Assembly: GCA_022113835.1 (NCBI GenBank)
Contig: JAILWY010000027.1
Span: forward strand, 1,800,501 to 1,864,500
From: Atopsyche davidsoni
Lineage: Eukaryota > Arthropoda > Insecta > Trichoptera > Hydrobiosidae
Reading direction: 5' to 3'
Length of the DNA: 64,000 nt
Shown here: positions 13,336 through 25,960 of the stretch, one piece after another
Numbering within the stretch: the first letter of the stretch is position 1
Layout of the letters: each line of letters opens with the position of its first letter
Position numbers and translations under genes: made by a program
The notes under the pieces: generated by a model
What the model was told of the DNA's origin: nothing
The model's input: only the letters and a program-made list of their open reading frames with translations
Database searches by the model: none

Positions 13336-16309
13336 AGAATGTGGTTACTCATATGTTTTATAATTGTCGAATATTTTAGGCAAATTAATGGAGGATAATC
13401 GATCGCGTATAATATTTCTTGTTGTCTCGCTGAATATTGCACAAAGGTTTCGATACCAAGAGAAGAAGATTTACTAGTCATAATGTCACTGATCTAATAA
13501 TGTACTTGTCACAATGAAGGTGTTATAATATTAAATATAAAAAAAAATTCTGAAATTTACATATTAATTAAACGTATATTATTTAAATATCGCTTTGACG
13601 AAATGATAAGATATTTATTTTAGTTTTATTAGCGCTATCATGACTCTACTCAAGCTTGTTAGTGTACATAATTACCTCTTTATTCTAGAGGGAGCTCCCC
13701 TTTATTGAATACAGAGCAGCCTTCTTCTAATGAAAGCTAAACATTTACTTACCACTAATTTATTTACTAAATATTGCTGTAGGAAGGTAATCGGGGTATC
13801 GATTTTCGCCTGTCAAAGGTACAACGACCCCATCACTTGGTTTGTATACAAAATGATAAATGTTCCATGGATTGACACTTATTGTACAGACTGACTATCA
13901 CTTTGGTGTAAAGCGTAAAATACAACATTTATTTTATTTTGATATTATTGATGCAGAAAGTTTTCTCCTAAAATATAAAAAAAAAAATATTTTCTGGTCG
14001 TGTTCAAGAAATCACGACCGTTAGCAAAACTGCAGCTTGAAAAATGATATAACGCTGTATATATTTTATAACACATTGAATATATCTAAAAAAAAAGAAG
14101 AATAAAATCTTTGTTCGTTAAAGATTCTTTCAAACTTTAAATTAAAAAATGTTTAAGAAACCTGAGGTTTTATGAAATTATGGTACTTTAAAAAATATGC
14201 AAACAATCGTAATTTTTATAAATAATGAAATAGTCTTTTTTCAATTTTCTGTATATTCAAAACTCACAGTATTTATTTATTATTAAAATGTAGAGTTATG
14301 GGTAAAATATATTAAGGAAAGTATTAAGGTTTTACCCACATCGTAAATCGAAGCCGATCCCTCAATTGGATTCCGTGTGCTATCAAAAATCTTGGTCCTT
14401 GAACGTCGACAGCAAGTGAATACACCTTGCAAAAATATCCGATATTTCTTCAATACTTAATAGAAACGTGAGGTTTACAAAATTAGTATTTTTAATCACT
14501 TAAATACTAATGCACACATGCTAAAAGATCATTGCAAAATATTTAAGAGGTGTATTTGTTTAAAATAAAGAAACAATGGGAACACATACTATCAATTAGG
14601 AGAATAGAAGTAATCATTGATAAATTATTTGCCAAAGAATTGATTATTATTATGTTAATGCTGTTGTTATCCATCATTATTAAATCACTAAGTATCTGTG
14701 TTCATAAAAAGAAAAAAGGAATGATTAATAATACAAAACAATAATTGAAAGTGTGGTCATCTGCAAACCACGAGAAAAACTCTTGATTTTTATACAAATT
14801 AGACGTATCCAAGCTGTTCTATATAGCATCGTGTAAATCAATTAACAACTATTTATTTATCCATGAAAACTTCTCAATCAGCATTATTATCTGATACTAC
14901 TCACCTTGCAAAAGAAAAATAAGTCTGCAATTAAAGACGAAATAACTAATTGTGAATTATGTAGAATTCTTATATCACCAAATTCCTTCACATAAACAAA
15001 ATGTTTAATAAAAATATTTTCTTTAGAGTCTACATTATAAAAAAATTGAAATATTAACCTTAAAAATTCGCAATTTTGTGTAGTTGGTTAAGAAAATATA
15101 AACAGAAATAAATAACTATTTATATGTACAATTTATTGTTTTCGACTATATTTTACGGTATACCCGACTAAATTACTGCACAAAAGTATTTTATGTAGAC
15201 TCGCCATGAGTACGAAATACTAAATACTAGCCAGTTTCAAATGACTAAGTACTTAATTGTAAAGGAGATGGTAACAGTGTTATTTATATCAAAATTAATT
15301 AATTTTATTGCCAGTTAAAAAAAACTGGGTGGAATAAAGCATTTTAAGTGGTCTATTACCGAAGAATTACATCATTCTAAACACAATGAGGCACTAACCC
15401 TTTGGCCAGAATAAAGAGTCACTTGAGATATGTCCTCTCCCTCTCGCCTCCCCTTGGTCCGGCGGACTTCGCATCCCCCTCGCACCCTCCAGACAGGGTG
15501 GGTCCAGCAACCCTTGTTGTGTACATATAAAATAGGAAACACACCCGACTCGCCTAAGAAAGTCTATTTTCATTTTTTTTTATTATTTCACCAATTTCAA
15601 GATTATCTGATCATTTTATTTGCTCCAGTGGATTAGGATAGGTTGGGTAAGTTTATTATTTGAAATTTTATTTTATTTTAGGGGTTTTGAGTTTTAGGGT
15701 AGCATCCTTGCATATAAAACATTTGTATTGGATTTTAACTGAATCAGCTAGAAATAAGAAATTCATTACAATCGTTATTATATTTTTTTATGTACATTTA
15801 TTATTCGCCTTCGAATTATACACCTAGATGTGTTAATCATTTTTAGGTCAATTTTATTTTGATAATGTAAAAAAAAAGGTAAAATATAAAAATATGAATT
15901 TATTGAATTTAAAACCCCTTGGTCAACAAAAAAGTGCTTAAGTTTCTGAAAGACGTGACAGAGAGTTAATTAAATAAAGTATAAATACTCGTAAAACATA
16001 CTAAAATGTACAGTTTTATTCGTAGGTTTTAAAAGTCGTTATTATAAGTTGATCTTAGGTGTTATACACAAACAGATATGCGGTATTATATTCAATAAAT
16101 CTCATGGTTATCTTATTAAATATATTCATATCCTGATAATACGAAGCGTAATTTTTGAAGAATTTTATTTTTTATGAATGTGAGTGCTCTAGCGTATTTG
16201 GGTTGCTAACTAGTTATTTGCGACCATAACCATTCTCATGGAGAAGTGACATCAGTATTATGTGCATATTATTTATCACTGGGTATAAAAATCACATGAT
16301 GTAGGTCAA
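13336..16309. other. AT-rich DNA, no gene recognised
   Basis: Small random-looking frames only. A C-rich patch at 15425-15510 has a 68-codon frame without recognisable similarity. Confidence 0.65.
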
Positions 16310-16385
16310 GGCGAATCAAACCCAGAGCCTCTCGGACTTAATCCGCGGACAGCAGAGTACTCAATCCGACGATCACCCATATTGT
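16310..16385 (-). repeat. tRNA-like SINE head candidate
   Basis: On the minus strand, GGGTGATCGTCGGATTGAGT, then CTCTGCTGTCCGCGGATTAA, then CTGGGTTTGATTCGCC. This is a Pol III A-box-like start followed by a B-box / T-arm at about the right distance. It has no intact tRNA fold and I saw only one copy in this window, so this is tentative. Confidence 0.35.
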
Positions 16386-19051
16386 TCTTTCTATTTTTGT
16401 GTATTTCTGACATAAATATTTGCAAACATAATAAAACAACGCTTTGCTGTCTCAAAATTGACAATATACCAACACTAAGATGGCTGAATTATATATAGTA
16501 GTCCAAAATTCAGGGCAAGCAGTTTTAGCCTCAATAAATCACGCAAATAATTTATTATCTAATAACTAGCACCACAAGTGTATTAAATATAGTTTTTCTT
16601 GATTGCACTCTTTTATTTATATGTTTTTATTATATGGACAACTGAAAAACGGCCTGAAGAATCTATTCCTGTCTTATCCACATATTGATTACGATATGAT
16701 TAAACTATTATCGAAAGAATCCCGATTGTGCTCTTAACCTCCGAGCCCAGTTGCTTTTCAAATTTATCAATCATATATCTGCGAAAATGTCGTAATGGGG
16801 TCATTTATTTTACTAAAGGCAAAATATAATTTAAAACAGTAAAAATTATTTCGTCTTATTTGAGATACGGGAATTTATAATACTGCTGTCTTTCATTGAT
16901 TGTTGTGAGTATTTTCGTAGTATAGTCCGCTGCAGGGGAGGCGTTTGATGAAGGGTTTTTAACTAGTAATTTATGAAATCACCCTATTGATTTGACGTAG
17001 CTCCGTGCAAGTAGCAGCCTATTCATTTCTGATTTATTCCTTCTTCCTTTTTATACATTTCGAGGCTCTAAGTTCGGCCTTATCGAGGCACGGTGACAAG
17101 TCGCTTCCATCGCATTACCTCCACGCGTGACGTCATCTGCTTCAATCTCCGACTTTGAAAAATCTCCGTTGAAATAAAATCATGATAGGCACATTAAAGA
17201 CCTCCCCTCGTTTTCCCAGCTGGTCGAGGCACACGATTTTACGCGAACGAGTGATTGGGTTCGGGACCCTCTTGGGGCCTTGTAAACCGTATGTTTTAAT
17301 ATAACCTGAAATTATTGATTCTGCTTGAGCAGAGGTGCACAAACAAAATATGAATAATTTTTAAGGAAATAGTTAATATTAAAAACAAAAAAAAAGGGTT
17401 CAGAAAGTGAATTTATTATTATTTAAGACCGTTTTAAAGTTAAAAGGAAAACGACTATTGGGTATTGAATACGAATCTTATTAGTTTTTTTCTATGGTTT
17501 GAATTATAACTTATTGAAAAATATATTTTATTGTTTCATAGACTTCTCCAATTTTTTTAAACTCGAATGTTTGGATATTAAAAAAATATATATATATAAA
17601 ATGTTAAATTATGAGATATGGTTCTTTAAAGATAGAGGCCTTTTATGGGGCTGCCTTTTCACGGTTGTTCGCTGTACGTAAATTCACAGTGCTATCATAC
17701 GCTATCAAAAACGGGACTTTCATTTTATGACTCTTTTCATTTTATTTATTTTATGTTCATCCCGATCGGCAATAAAACTTAATCCATTTACTAAAGAAAC
17801 GATACTATAAAGTATGGCTTTATTCGCGCTACAGATTGGTGGCAAGGTCACAAGAAGATGAAATAATAGTTATGGGACATCGCTGTTCTGAAAAACAGGA
17901 CATCTTTTATGTGTGCATGTAGTCATACTTGTCAGATTTCTCCAAGAAAATGCGCCAGCTGTTCCTGCTCAGCTCTTTCATCATCCGGCTCATCATCCGT
18001 CCTTCGTGTCACCATACAGCTATATCTGGTATATACCCTCACCAATATTGTTCAGACTTTGTTATGGGGATGACAAGCACACAATAAAATCGTTGAGTGA
18101 TTGCTTTGTGTAAAATTTCAAAAAATAAATTAGGCGAAGGTGTGAGTGTCCGTTGAATATATTAAATAAACCTCAAATGTTTCATAACCTTCATTCACGT
18201 TGCAATAATGTCATTGCAATGCAACATATTGTTTTATATAATTTTTTATACGTTTATTAAATCTCGACATGTGTTCTGTTAAGGTGTATATATAAATAAA
18301 TCTCATATACGGTAAACCCCAACTGTAATATCATCTTTGCCGATTCATGTTATCTATATGGTGTAAAAGTCATAACAAGCGCAGTTTTTTTTTTTTAATG
18401 ATTTCAATTTAACTGATATCCTGAAACTTATTATAGTGATCAGTAGTTTACTGTGAATTTCTTTGTTTTTTTTTTGGTGCTTTCATGCATGGGTTGGGAT
18501 TTTTAGATCGAAGGCATCAGAGAACCTAATAATTTTTTGAAGGGTCCGCTTTGCTAGCGCTGGCTTGACGGGAGTCTTGTTCGGGGTGTTTGGTTTTTTG
18601 GGAGAAACATGTACAAGTGTACGGCGTATTTAAGCCGTAATCTTTCTAAAGTGGTATGCCTGGGATGATAAAAGACCGAGGGATCCCCCGAAACCGCGGC
18701 AGGCGTGCCAGGGCCGGGGTAAGCTCATAGTAGATTACGGAAGACCGCACGGAGTGGCAGACATATGAGGAGGATTTCTTGTTGTAGTGGATCGATACAG
18801 TTCATTCTGAACCACCCTGAACCAACATCCATTTTGTGATCTAGGTTTATTAATTTCTTTTTTAATATTATTTAATATGTTTTTGATGATTTCGCACTTT
18901 CAAATGTTTCTTGAATTTATTAGGAACCTTTCTTGATATATGCAAGGTAGCATCAAATGAGGTTTATTATAAATGCAATGCGAAAGAGACAAACAACTGC
19001 TTAAATTGGTGAGGTTAATATTAACTGTTAAAACTTGGTGAAATTTGTGTT
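16386..19051. other. AT-rich DNA with two GC-richer patches
   Basis: 17090-17290 includes the palindrome TGACGTCA (17128-17135), a CRE/bZIP-type site, next to a short minus-strand frame of unknown nature. 18540-18770 is GC-rich (CCGAAACCGCGGCAGGCGTG) and looks like a decayed transposon. No gene recognised. Confidence 0.5.
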
Positions 19052-19063
19052 GATTATAGGTAG

Positions 19064-19316
19064 AAATTCGATATTTTTGACAGAGAGTACTTGGTGGAGT
19101 TCCATTTTAATATTTTTGAGTAAAATACTTGAGTGATTTTCCACATGTTCGTTTTTATTTGTGACCGGTTTCGCCACCCTTTCACGTTGGCATTATCAAA
19201 CAGAGTCTGTTTCCTAATTTTTCCTCTGTTTGATAATACCAACGTGAAAGGTTGGCGAAACCGGTCATAAATAAAAACGAACATGTGGAAAATCACTCAA
19301 GTATTTTTCTCAAAAA
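19064..19316. mobile_element. Palindromic hairpin element with 12-bp target duplication, copy 1
   Basis: Long inverted arms (GTGATTTTCCACATGTTCG... and its complement) around a compact core TTTGATAATACC...GGTTGGCGAAACCGGTC. The element is flanked by the identical 12-bp direct repeat GATTATAGGTAG at 19052-19063 and 19317-19328. One end carries an extra tail (GACAGAGAGTACTTGGTGG) that the other end lacks. Same family as the copy at 24583-24890. Confidence 0.85.
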
Positions 19317-19328
19317 GATTATAGGTAG

Positions 19329-22300
19329 CTTAACTGATGATATCATCTAGAGATCTGAATTCGGATCCCACCAGTGCCGTGAAAAATTTCTTTGAGAATT
19401 TTTTTTTTTGCGTATATTAACTAACTTTTTATTGTGTATATACTGCTAGAAAAAATGGTTTTTTCGTGCTACAATTTTTCATGGTTTTGATAAAATAATG
19501 GAATATTGAGCTACAAACTTTTGCGGCTTTACATCCGTACTATCTATAATATTATTAACAGCAGCTGAAACCTGCGTTAAAACATCATTATGACCATAAA
19601 ACTGATATTAAATTATAATCTTAATATCTAAGTGCAATAAACTAAAAATTTCAAAAACATCACACGCTGCCTCAACACTAAACTATCGCATATTTTAAAT
19701 CTCATAATATACATATAAATATACTTTACAAACCTATTAGTGTTGGTATGATATCAAAATGAAAATGCTGATTGATTTATTCATATTTCGGGTAAAAAGC
19801 TGTCAACGGGGATGAAGTGGATGTTGGGTAGCTCGTCAAAGTCGTCAGAATTGACAATCATATCGAAAAGATTTTGTTTGTAATGGACTGAAAGTACTTT
19901 TTAAATGCCAAAAATCATTATTCCTGAACACTGTTCTTAATTGGACATATTTAACTGGCAGGTTCAAAAAAACTATATAAGCTTTGAAATGAATTTCATA
20001 TGATAATCCGTTAAGAATTTTCGGATAATTTTCATGTCAAGACTCTTTAGAAGGGTATTTTTTTCCATTTGAATGATGGATTTTTTAAAGCTCGTGTGAG
20101 TTTGCGTGTATGAATTGCAATTCAGGCTTTCACCTGAAAAGCGCTTTTTTTATAAATATTTTAGGAATGAAAGGAGAATTCTAAAAACATTTTTTTATTG
20201 TAAAATAGAGTAAACTGTATTTGTTTGTATTTAAGAATAAATGTATTGTAAAATAGAAGATGTAAGAAGATGAAAATATACACATCGAAAAATTAAGGTT
20301 ATATAATAAAAAGCAAATGCCGGAAGTCTCCATGTATAACGTTGATATTATATAATCAAGCTAGAAATTTGCTTGTAACTCTATGCCAAAAATCAGAGAC
20401 AATTATTTTCGATATAGAATATTTGGTCAAAAGATGACACCATATATCCTTTTTCTCGGGTTCTGTCAACCAATAGACGGATCACTAGAGAGGCATGGTA
20501 GTACTTGTGATAATAACGAAATCCGATACTCCAATGTGTAATGGATTACATGATGTATTATCTCGCATTCGCGTACAAAAATTTTCTAATATAATTACGG
20601 TGTAATCGTGAAATAAAACATTTCATGTCGGTAAAAAAGGACAAGCTCCCCTATTGATCTGGAACAAATACGTCCCGAGACTAGTAAAAAGCAATCGGCT
20701 GAAATATAATACGAACAATTTACTGTAAGAGAGCGCTCTTGGCTATTGATTTTGTAATATGAGAATTTTCCGTAAAATATTTCGTGAATTGGATTATTGA
20801 TATGATTCTGTGCACTAAAGAGCTAAGTGTCCCTTGATTGGAAATTGAGTCGAAAAGAAGTGCTGATCTTGTATTGTGTATTTTTAATTTTTCAAAATAC
20901 ATAATATAAAACATTAAACTTAAAATACAAACTGTTGAAAAGACTAATTTTTCAAGTGTCATAATATAAATTGCTGGTCTTTTTAACCGTTTGTTTTTTT
21001 TAAGGTTTTGAGTCTTTGATGTAGGCTTTTTACTAGTAACCCATTTTTTTGTTATATGATAACTAGCCATAATATCAAATCACAAGTATCATTTTTACAA
21101 ATAAATTTAAACAAATGGTCAAAAAGACAAACTGAAACTTTCAATTGGACAGTTAATTTTTTTCCTTTTAAGAATTCATCAACTTATTGATGCTTTTTTT
21201 AGAACCTAAACAACTCCTATTGTATCTAAAGATGTAAATTATTTTAACGGTTTTTTTTATTATTTATTTTTATATAATTTGGTATTGATACGTGCAGCTA
21301 TTTAAAAATGTATCAAATTGCATATTTAAATTAATAAATACGTAATCATAGACACAAATGATTAATTCGTAGTATACATAAAGATTAATGGACACTTTAC
21401 AATGATTTAATTTCACAAGATAGTCTCAAAAATATAATGATATTGATTATTCATTTTACACTGCGCAAACCTTCTAAAATTTGTGTTAGTCAGTGAATAT
21501 TCCTATTGCCATTACATTATGAAAGATTTCTACCCTGAAAGAAGATTCTCGACTAAGTATATGGAGGCATGAAAATTGAGTATAATCGGAAACGATTTTC
21601 AAGTCACAAATTGACGGGACGAAATAGAAAGGCTTTTGGGGTTTTATATTACCTTACTTCAGGCGGCTGACAACAAATACCGCCACTATTTTCAGACTTA
21701 ATCTTGCAAAACAATATTTTTTTGTATTTCACATATTGGGGAGGGGGTTGTTTTCATGCCATGGTAAAGCCTGATTATTTTGATAAACAAAGCTTAGAAA
21801 GTATTTGGGAATCAATCCAAACAATTATTATGTAAATAATTTTATGAAATAATTTTACCAATGATTTACTTAAGTTGAAATTTAAAGTAATTGCCTGACT
21901 TTCTAATATATGAATAAAATTTACTTACTTCATTTCAACGCTTAAATTACTAAATATACAGTAAAATTGGAAGTACTGTGTTTCTGTATTTTAAATCTGA
22001 TATTTATATTAAGTTCATTGTGCTTGTCAGCGTTTGGAATATCATAACTTCTGTGAGATTTGCGTTTGTCTGTACGTGTCTCGTGTACACTGAGCTATTA
22101 TTTAATAATTCCCCTTCATCATTGAAAGGAACTTTGGAATTGATGCCCGGTTCAGCTGGCACGTCTAACTACAATCAAACTACTTGCAGGAGGCCTGGCT
22201 TTCAGTGACACCATCTGCTGGTCGATACATCATCATAACTTAGATAAGCGGCTTGTGTACCGTTAACATTTTGCCAACTTAAGTTTGGAGATTATAAATG

Positions 22301-24570
22301 TCGAACTTTAAAAAAATCATTAATAAATCTTATTGACTTTTACTGTCAACTTAGACATACTGTGTTTAAATATACATCAAATATATTGATTATTTGACGT
22401 GACTCCTTTCGCGAACATATTTGGTTGGGATAATAAATACACTTAAACTAATAAATACAATTATTTTCGTAGAAATAAAATGGTGGGATTCCATCATATT
22501 TTTAAAAATAAATATAAAATAGACAAGTTTTGCACCGTGCATACTATGTAGTAAAAATAATAGTTATTTAGTAAACTGTGGAGTGTTTGAGAAACTTGTG
22601 TTATAACGTTCCCAAAAAGGTTCAATTATATTTGATCTTATATACTTTATATAAAACATATCACTTATTTGAAGCTGATAATTAAAATAATAGCAGTGCC
22701 CAAAATATACATAAATATATTAACGTTTTTGTAGAGGCAATCTTATATCTTTGGTCAATACTTTCAATAATTAATATTCGACTGTGCATTTAAAATATTT
22801 TAAAGGGTTATGAAGTGCACTCTGGAAATATTAATCTGTAATAATGCTTTATCTTTTTTAAAAACAAAACCATTTCTTCTATGACAATAGGTCTCCGTTG
22901 AAGCCTTTGGGTTTACGGACTTCATCCAAGAAGCTTTCAGGTCTTAGAAATGTAATAATGTCTTGTATACTTTGTACGTACATTAGATACAGCCTGAATT
23001 ATCCAAGATCTAGTACATCCTTTATTATGGTAATATATTGTTTATTTCATGTAGTTAAGTCCCATAAATATAAGCTTTTATTTTGTTGAATATGCAAAAT
23101 AAATGTTTTTTTCTTTCTACTATTAAATAAACTAAACCCAAAATCCACCTTAGTTAAATCGTTGTAATACTAATGGTCGGGCTATGTGTTTACGATATAA
23201 ATTTTATAGTTTTAATTGTGATATGTATATTATTTGTAAAGTAACTATTTTGTGCAGGTCAAGTAATGATTGTTTTTTCTCCTTCATCTATGATTATTGT
23301 GAATCCAAATTAAAAATTGAAAACTGAATATTTAGATTTTTTTGTCTTTATATGGTAAGTAATTACCAAAAAAAAAATACAGATTTGATTGAACTCCCAC
23401 ATTTAAAAAAACCTTTTGCCAAAGCAAGAATTTTGTGTATTTTTAGTCAAAGGTAAAATCAACAAATACAATCGGTAGCATACTATGTCCAGTCTCAATA
23501 GACGATGGGTTTAATTTGTTTGAAACGCGGTAGATAGCGAAAGTGTGAATTCCTCAAAACAAAATGAGAAACGTTCACTCAACTTCGTTCCCATTAATTT
23601 AAAACTGTACAAATTCCACTTCAACAAAACTCAACCAGTAATGAAATTTAAACAGAATCAGGATACGGACAATGAACATTTAAATTAAAGTCTTCATTGA
23701 AACATTAATTTGTTACGCTGAAGTGCCTTTCCGCAACCCCGACACACGGAACCTTCGGAGGCACCGTGCATTGTATTTATGAAAACGCATTCTTTAGTTT
23801 TCAGGAAGACTCGAGAAATCTTGGATTAAAACAAAATTTATCACAATTTTGTTTTTTAACAATATTTCAAAAATATTAAATATTTATACTCTTGACTGCG
23901 ACATTTAAATTATATAGTAAAAACCATACTTTGCACAGTGAAAAGTTTATATAAAAGTCTTCTACAAACTTAACCGATTAATCAATGATACAACAGAAAT
24001 ACCTTCTTAATTTTTTGTAGGTGCATATGAGATTATAACATTTCTTTTCAGGTTATTGTGGGATGATTTTAACCGTCCAGTTTTATTCTATGTATGTTAA
24101 TATAACACCTTAATAACACACACGAACCAAATGTACCTAAGTCATTAGAAATAATGAATGACTTGCAATTATTTTTGTTAATACTTCCCAAAATGTATTC
24201 GCCACTTGAGAGTTGACGTTTCGTACATTAGTGCTGTTGAATTAATGACGTAATTTATGACATTGGCTATTGTTTGTTAAAAACTATTGATCTTGTTATA
24301 AGTATTATCGCTGAACACAATATTGCATCAAATATTTTTCAATACTTATGAAATCTCCACATTTATCAACCATACGATTTTTTAAATATGTTGTATACAA
24401 TATTCAATAAATCGATTCATATTATTATATTAAATAAATGATTTTTTAGTGAGTTAATGATTGCACATGTGGGTGTGAATTTATTTAAGCTTGTATTGTG
24501 TTTGCTTCTATTATTTTTGTATGCGTTAAGTATTCTTAAGCTTGAGCATATAAGCACGTAACAAAATCTG
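19329..24570. other. AT-rich DNA, no gene recognised
   Basis: Over 5 kb between two hairpin elements. The longest open frame, 116 codons on the minus strand at 20720-21070, is Lys/Ser/Ile-rich and has no recognisable domain. No convincing exon was found. Confidence 0.65.
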
Positions 24571-24582
24571 TTAAATAGTTTA

Positions 24583-24890
24583 GTATTTTTGAGTAAAATA
24601 CTTGAGTGATTTTCCACGTGTTCGTTTTTATTAGTGACCGGATTCGCCAATCTTTCACGTTGGCATTATCAAAAAGAGATGTTTGATAATGCCAACGTGA
24701 AAGGTTGGCGAAACCGGTCACTAATAAAAACGAAAATGTGGAAAATCACTCAAGTATTTTATTCAAAAATATTAAAATGGAATTCCACCTAGTACTCTCT
24801 GTCAAAAATATTGAATTTCTTTATGTATTTTACTCAAAAATATTAAAATGGAATTCCACCAAGTACTCTCTGTCAAAAACATTGAATTTC
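24583..24890. mobile_element. Palindromic hairpin element with 12-bp target duplication, copy 2
   Basis: Same arms and core as the 19-kb copy, with GATAATGCC...GGTTGGCGAAACCGGTC at 24685-24719. It is flanked by the 12-bp direct repeat TTAAATAGTTTA (24571-24582 and 24891-24902). Its tail, with ATGGAATTCCACC and GTACTCTCTGTCAAAAA, occurs twice in tandem (~68-bp unit, 24755-24890). The short end stops at almost the same place as in the 19-kb copy. Confidence 0.85.
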
Positions 24891-24902
24891 TTAAATAGTT
24901 TA

Positions 24903-25469
24903 ATCTGAATAATTTTAAAAACGTGTATTGAGATAAAAATTACGACGACTTGTAAGTCTACTTGCGTTGATTTTGAAGTTTAAAATTAAAAAAAATTTTT
25001 TCCTTGATACCAAAGGTTTTGTACTGAGGGTGTCAATATTAATTTTTGAATACATTATCATCTTTCGACATCAAGACGGCATCGCCTGGCTGTGCAAGGG
25101 GTTGGGGGTTGCTGGCTAGGGTGGCTGAAACTTTAAGCGGGCCATCCGTCTTCCTCGGGGATGTGGGCTTCAGTCACAGCGCCGATAGATCATGCCGGAG
25201 GCGCTGAAGCGGCCTGAAAAATGCGACCTTGGCTGCGTCACACTCCATGGAGCGTCTATTAAATATGCGACCGTGAAATTTGATGGAGGAACGCTGATGG
25301 GGTTGTGCAGCTGTAAAGGATGGATGGAACTCTGACGTGGATTCAGGATTCTGTATTACACAATTCCGTAAACTACACTTCCGTGTACTGTTGATGTAAT
25401 CAACTGGAAAATTTACTATTTGTATGCAAATTGAATTAGGTAAATTTTTATCATTTTCTAGTCCGTTTT
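24903..25469. other. GC-rich patch before the dispersed repeat
   Basis: 25070-25350 is GC-rich, with GGTTGGGGGTTGCTGGCTAG and TGCCGGAGGCGCTGAAGCGG. A 106-codon minus-strand frame covers it without known similarity. The same kind of GC-rich patch also accompanies the 9.4-kb copy of the dispersed repeat, but on the other side. Confidence 0.45.
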
Positions 25470-25960
25470 GCGAAAAATCGACTGCACCAATCAAACAAAT
25501 TTAAATGCAAAAAGTTTGATGCATTCCTTCTTCCGAACAGAATATATTTTTTATTTCTTATAAATTTACTATTAATATGATAAATATGTGTTTTTTCGAT
25601 TAAAGTGTAGGAATTTGGGGATTCGTCATGTCCATTTTCCAAGAGTCCTAAAGATTTAAACGTCTTTTTTTCAATTGGAATTTAAAGATTAAATATATAC
25701 CCTGCGCGATATATTATTTAAAAAACTTTAAAAAAAAATTCTTCTACAAACTTTGGTTTTGAAAAGTCGTCATTTTATCCAATTTTTCAACATCTTCAAG
25801 ATTTTATTTTACCCTGAAAATGGACGTTAATTAAATAGTAAAAAATAGATAAATACAATTTGTAGTTTTTCTAATACTTTATAAAAAAATCAACTTTCGA
25901 AATAGAAAAATAAAGTGACAATAAAATTAATTAAATGACACGATTTCACCAGGTAATGGA
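25470..25960. repeat. Dispersed repeat, copy 2
   Basis: Same orientation and extent as the copy at 9.4 kb, from TGCGAAAAATCGACTGCACC to ACGATTTCACCAGGTAA, with scattered substitutions and small indels. The sequences beyond both shared ends are unrelated, which fixes the repeat borders. Confidence 0.75.

Noticed and set aside
16310..16385. Functional tRNA gene
   Set aside because: A- and B-box-like stretches are present, but the acceptor and anticodon arms do not pair. Kept only as a SINE-head candidate.
19228..19265. Strict active hammerhead ribozyme
   Set aside because: The core matches only loosely (extra base before the stem, first core base often U, GATAA rather than GANGA). It is reported as ribozyme-like, not as a ribozyme.
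20720..21070. 116-codon minus-strand frame as a gene
   Set aside because: Composition is that of AT-rich random sequence (Lys, Ser, Ile, Asn). No domain, no splice context, no codon signal.
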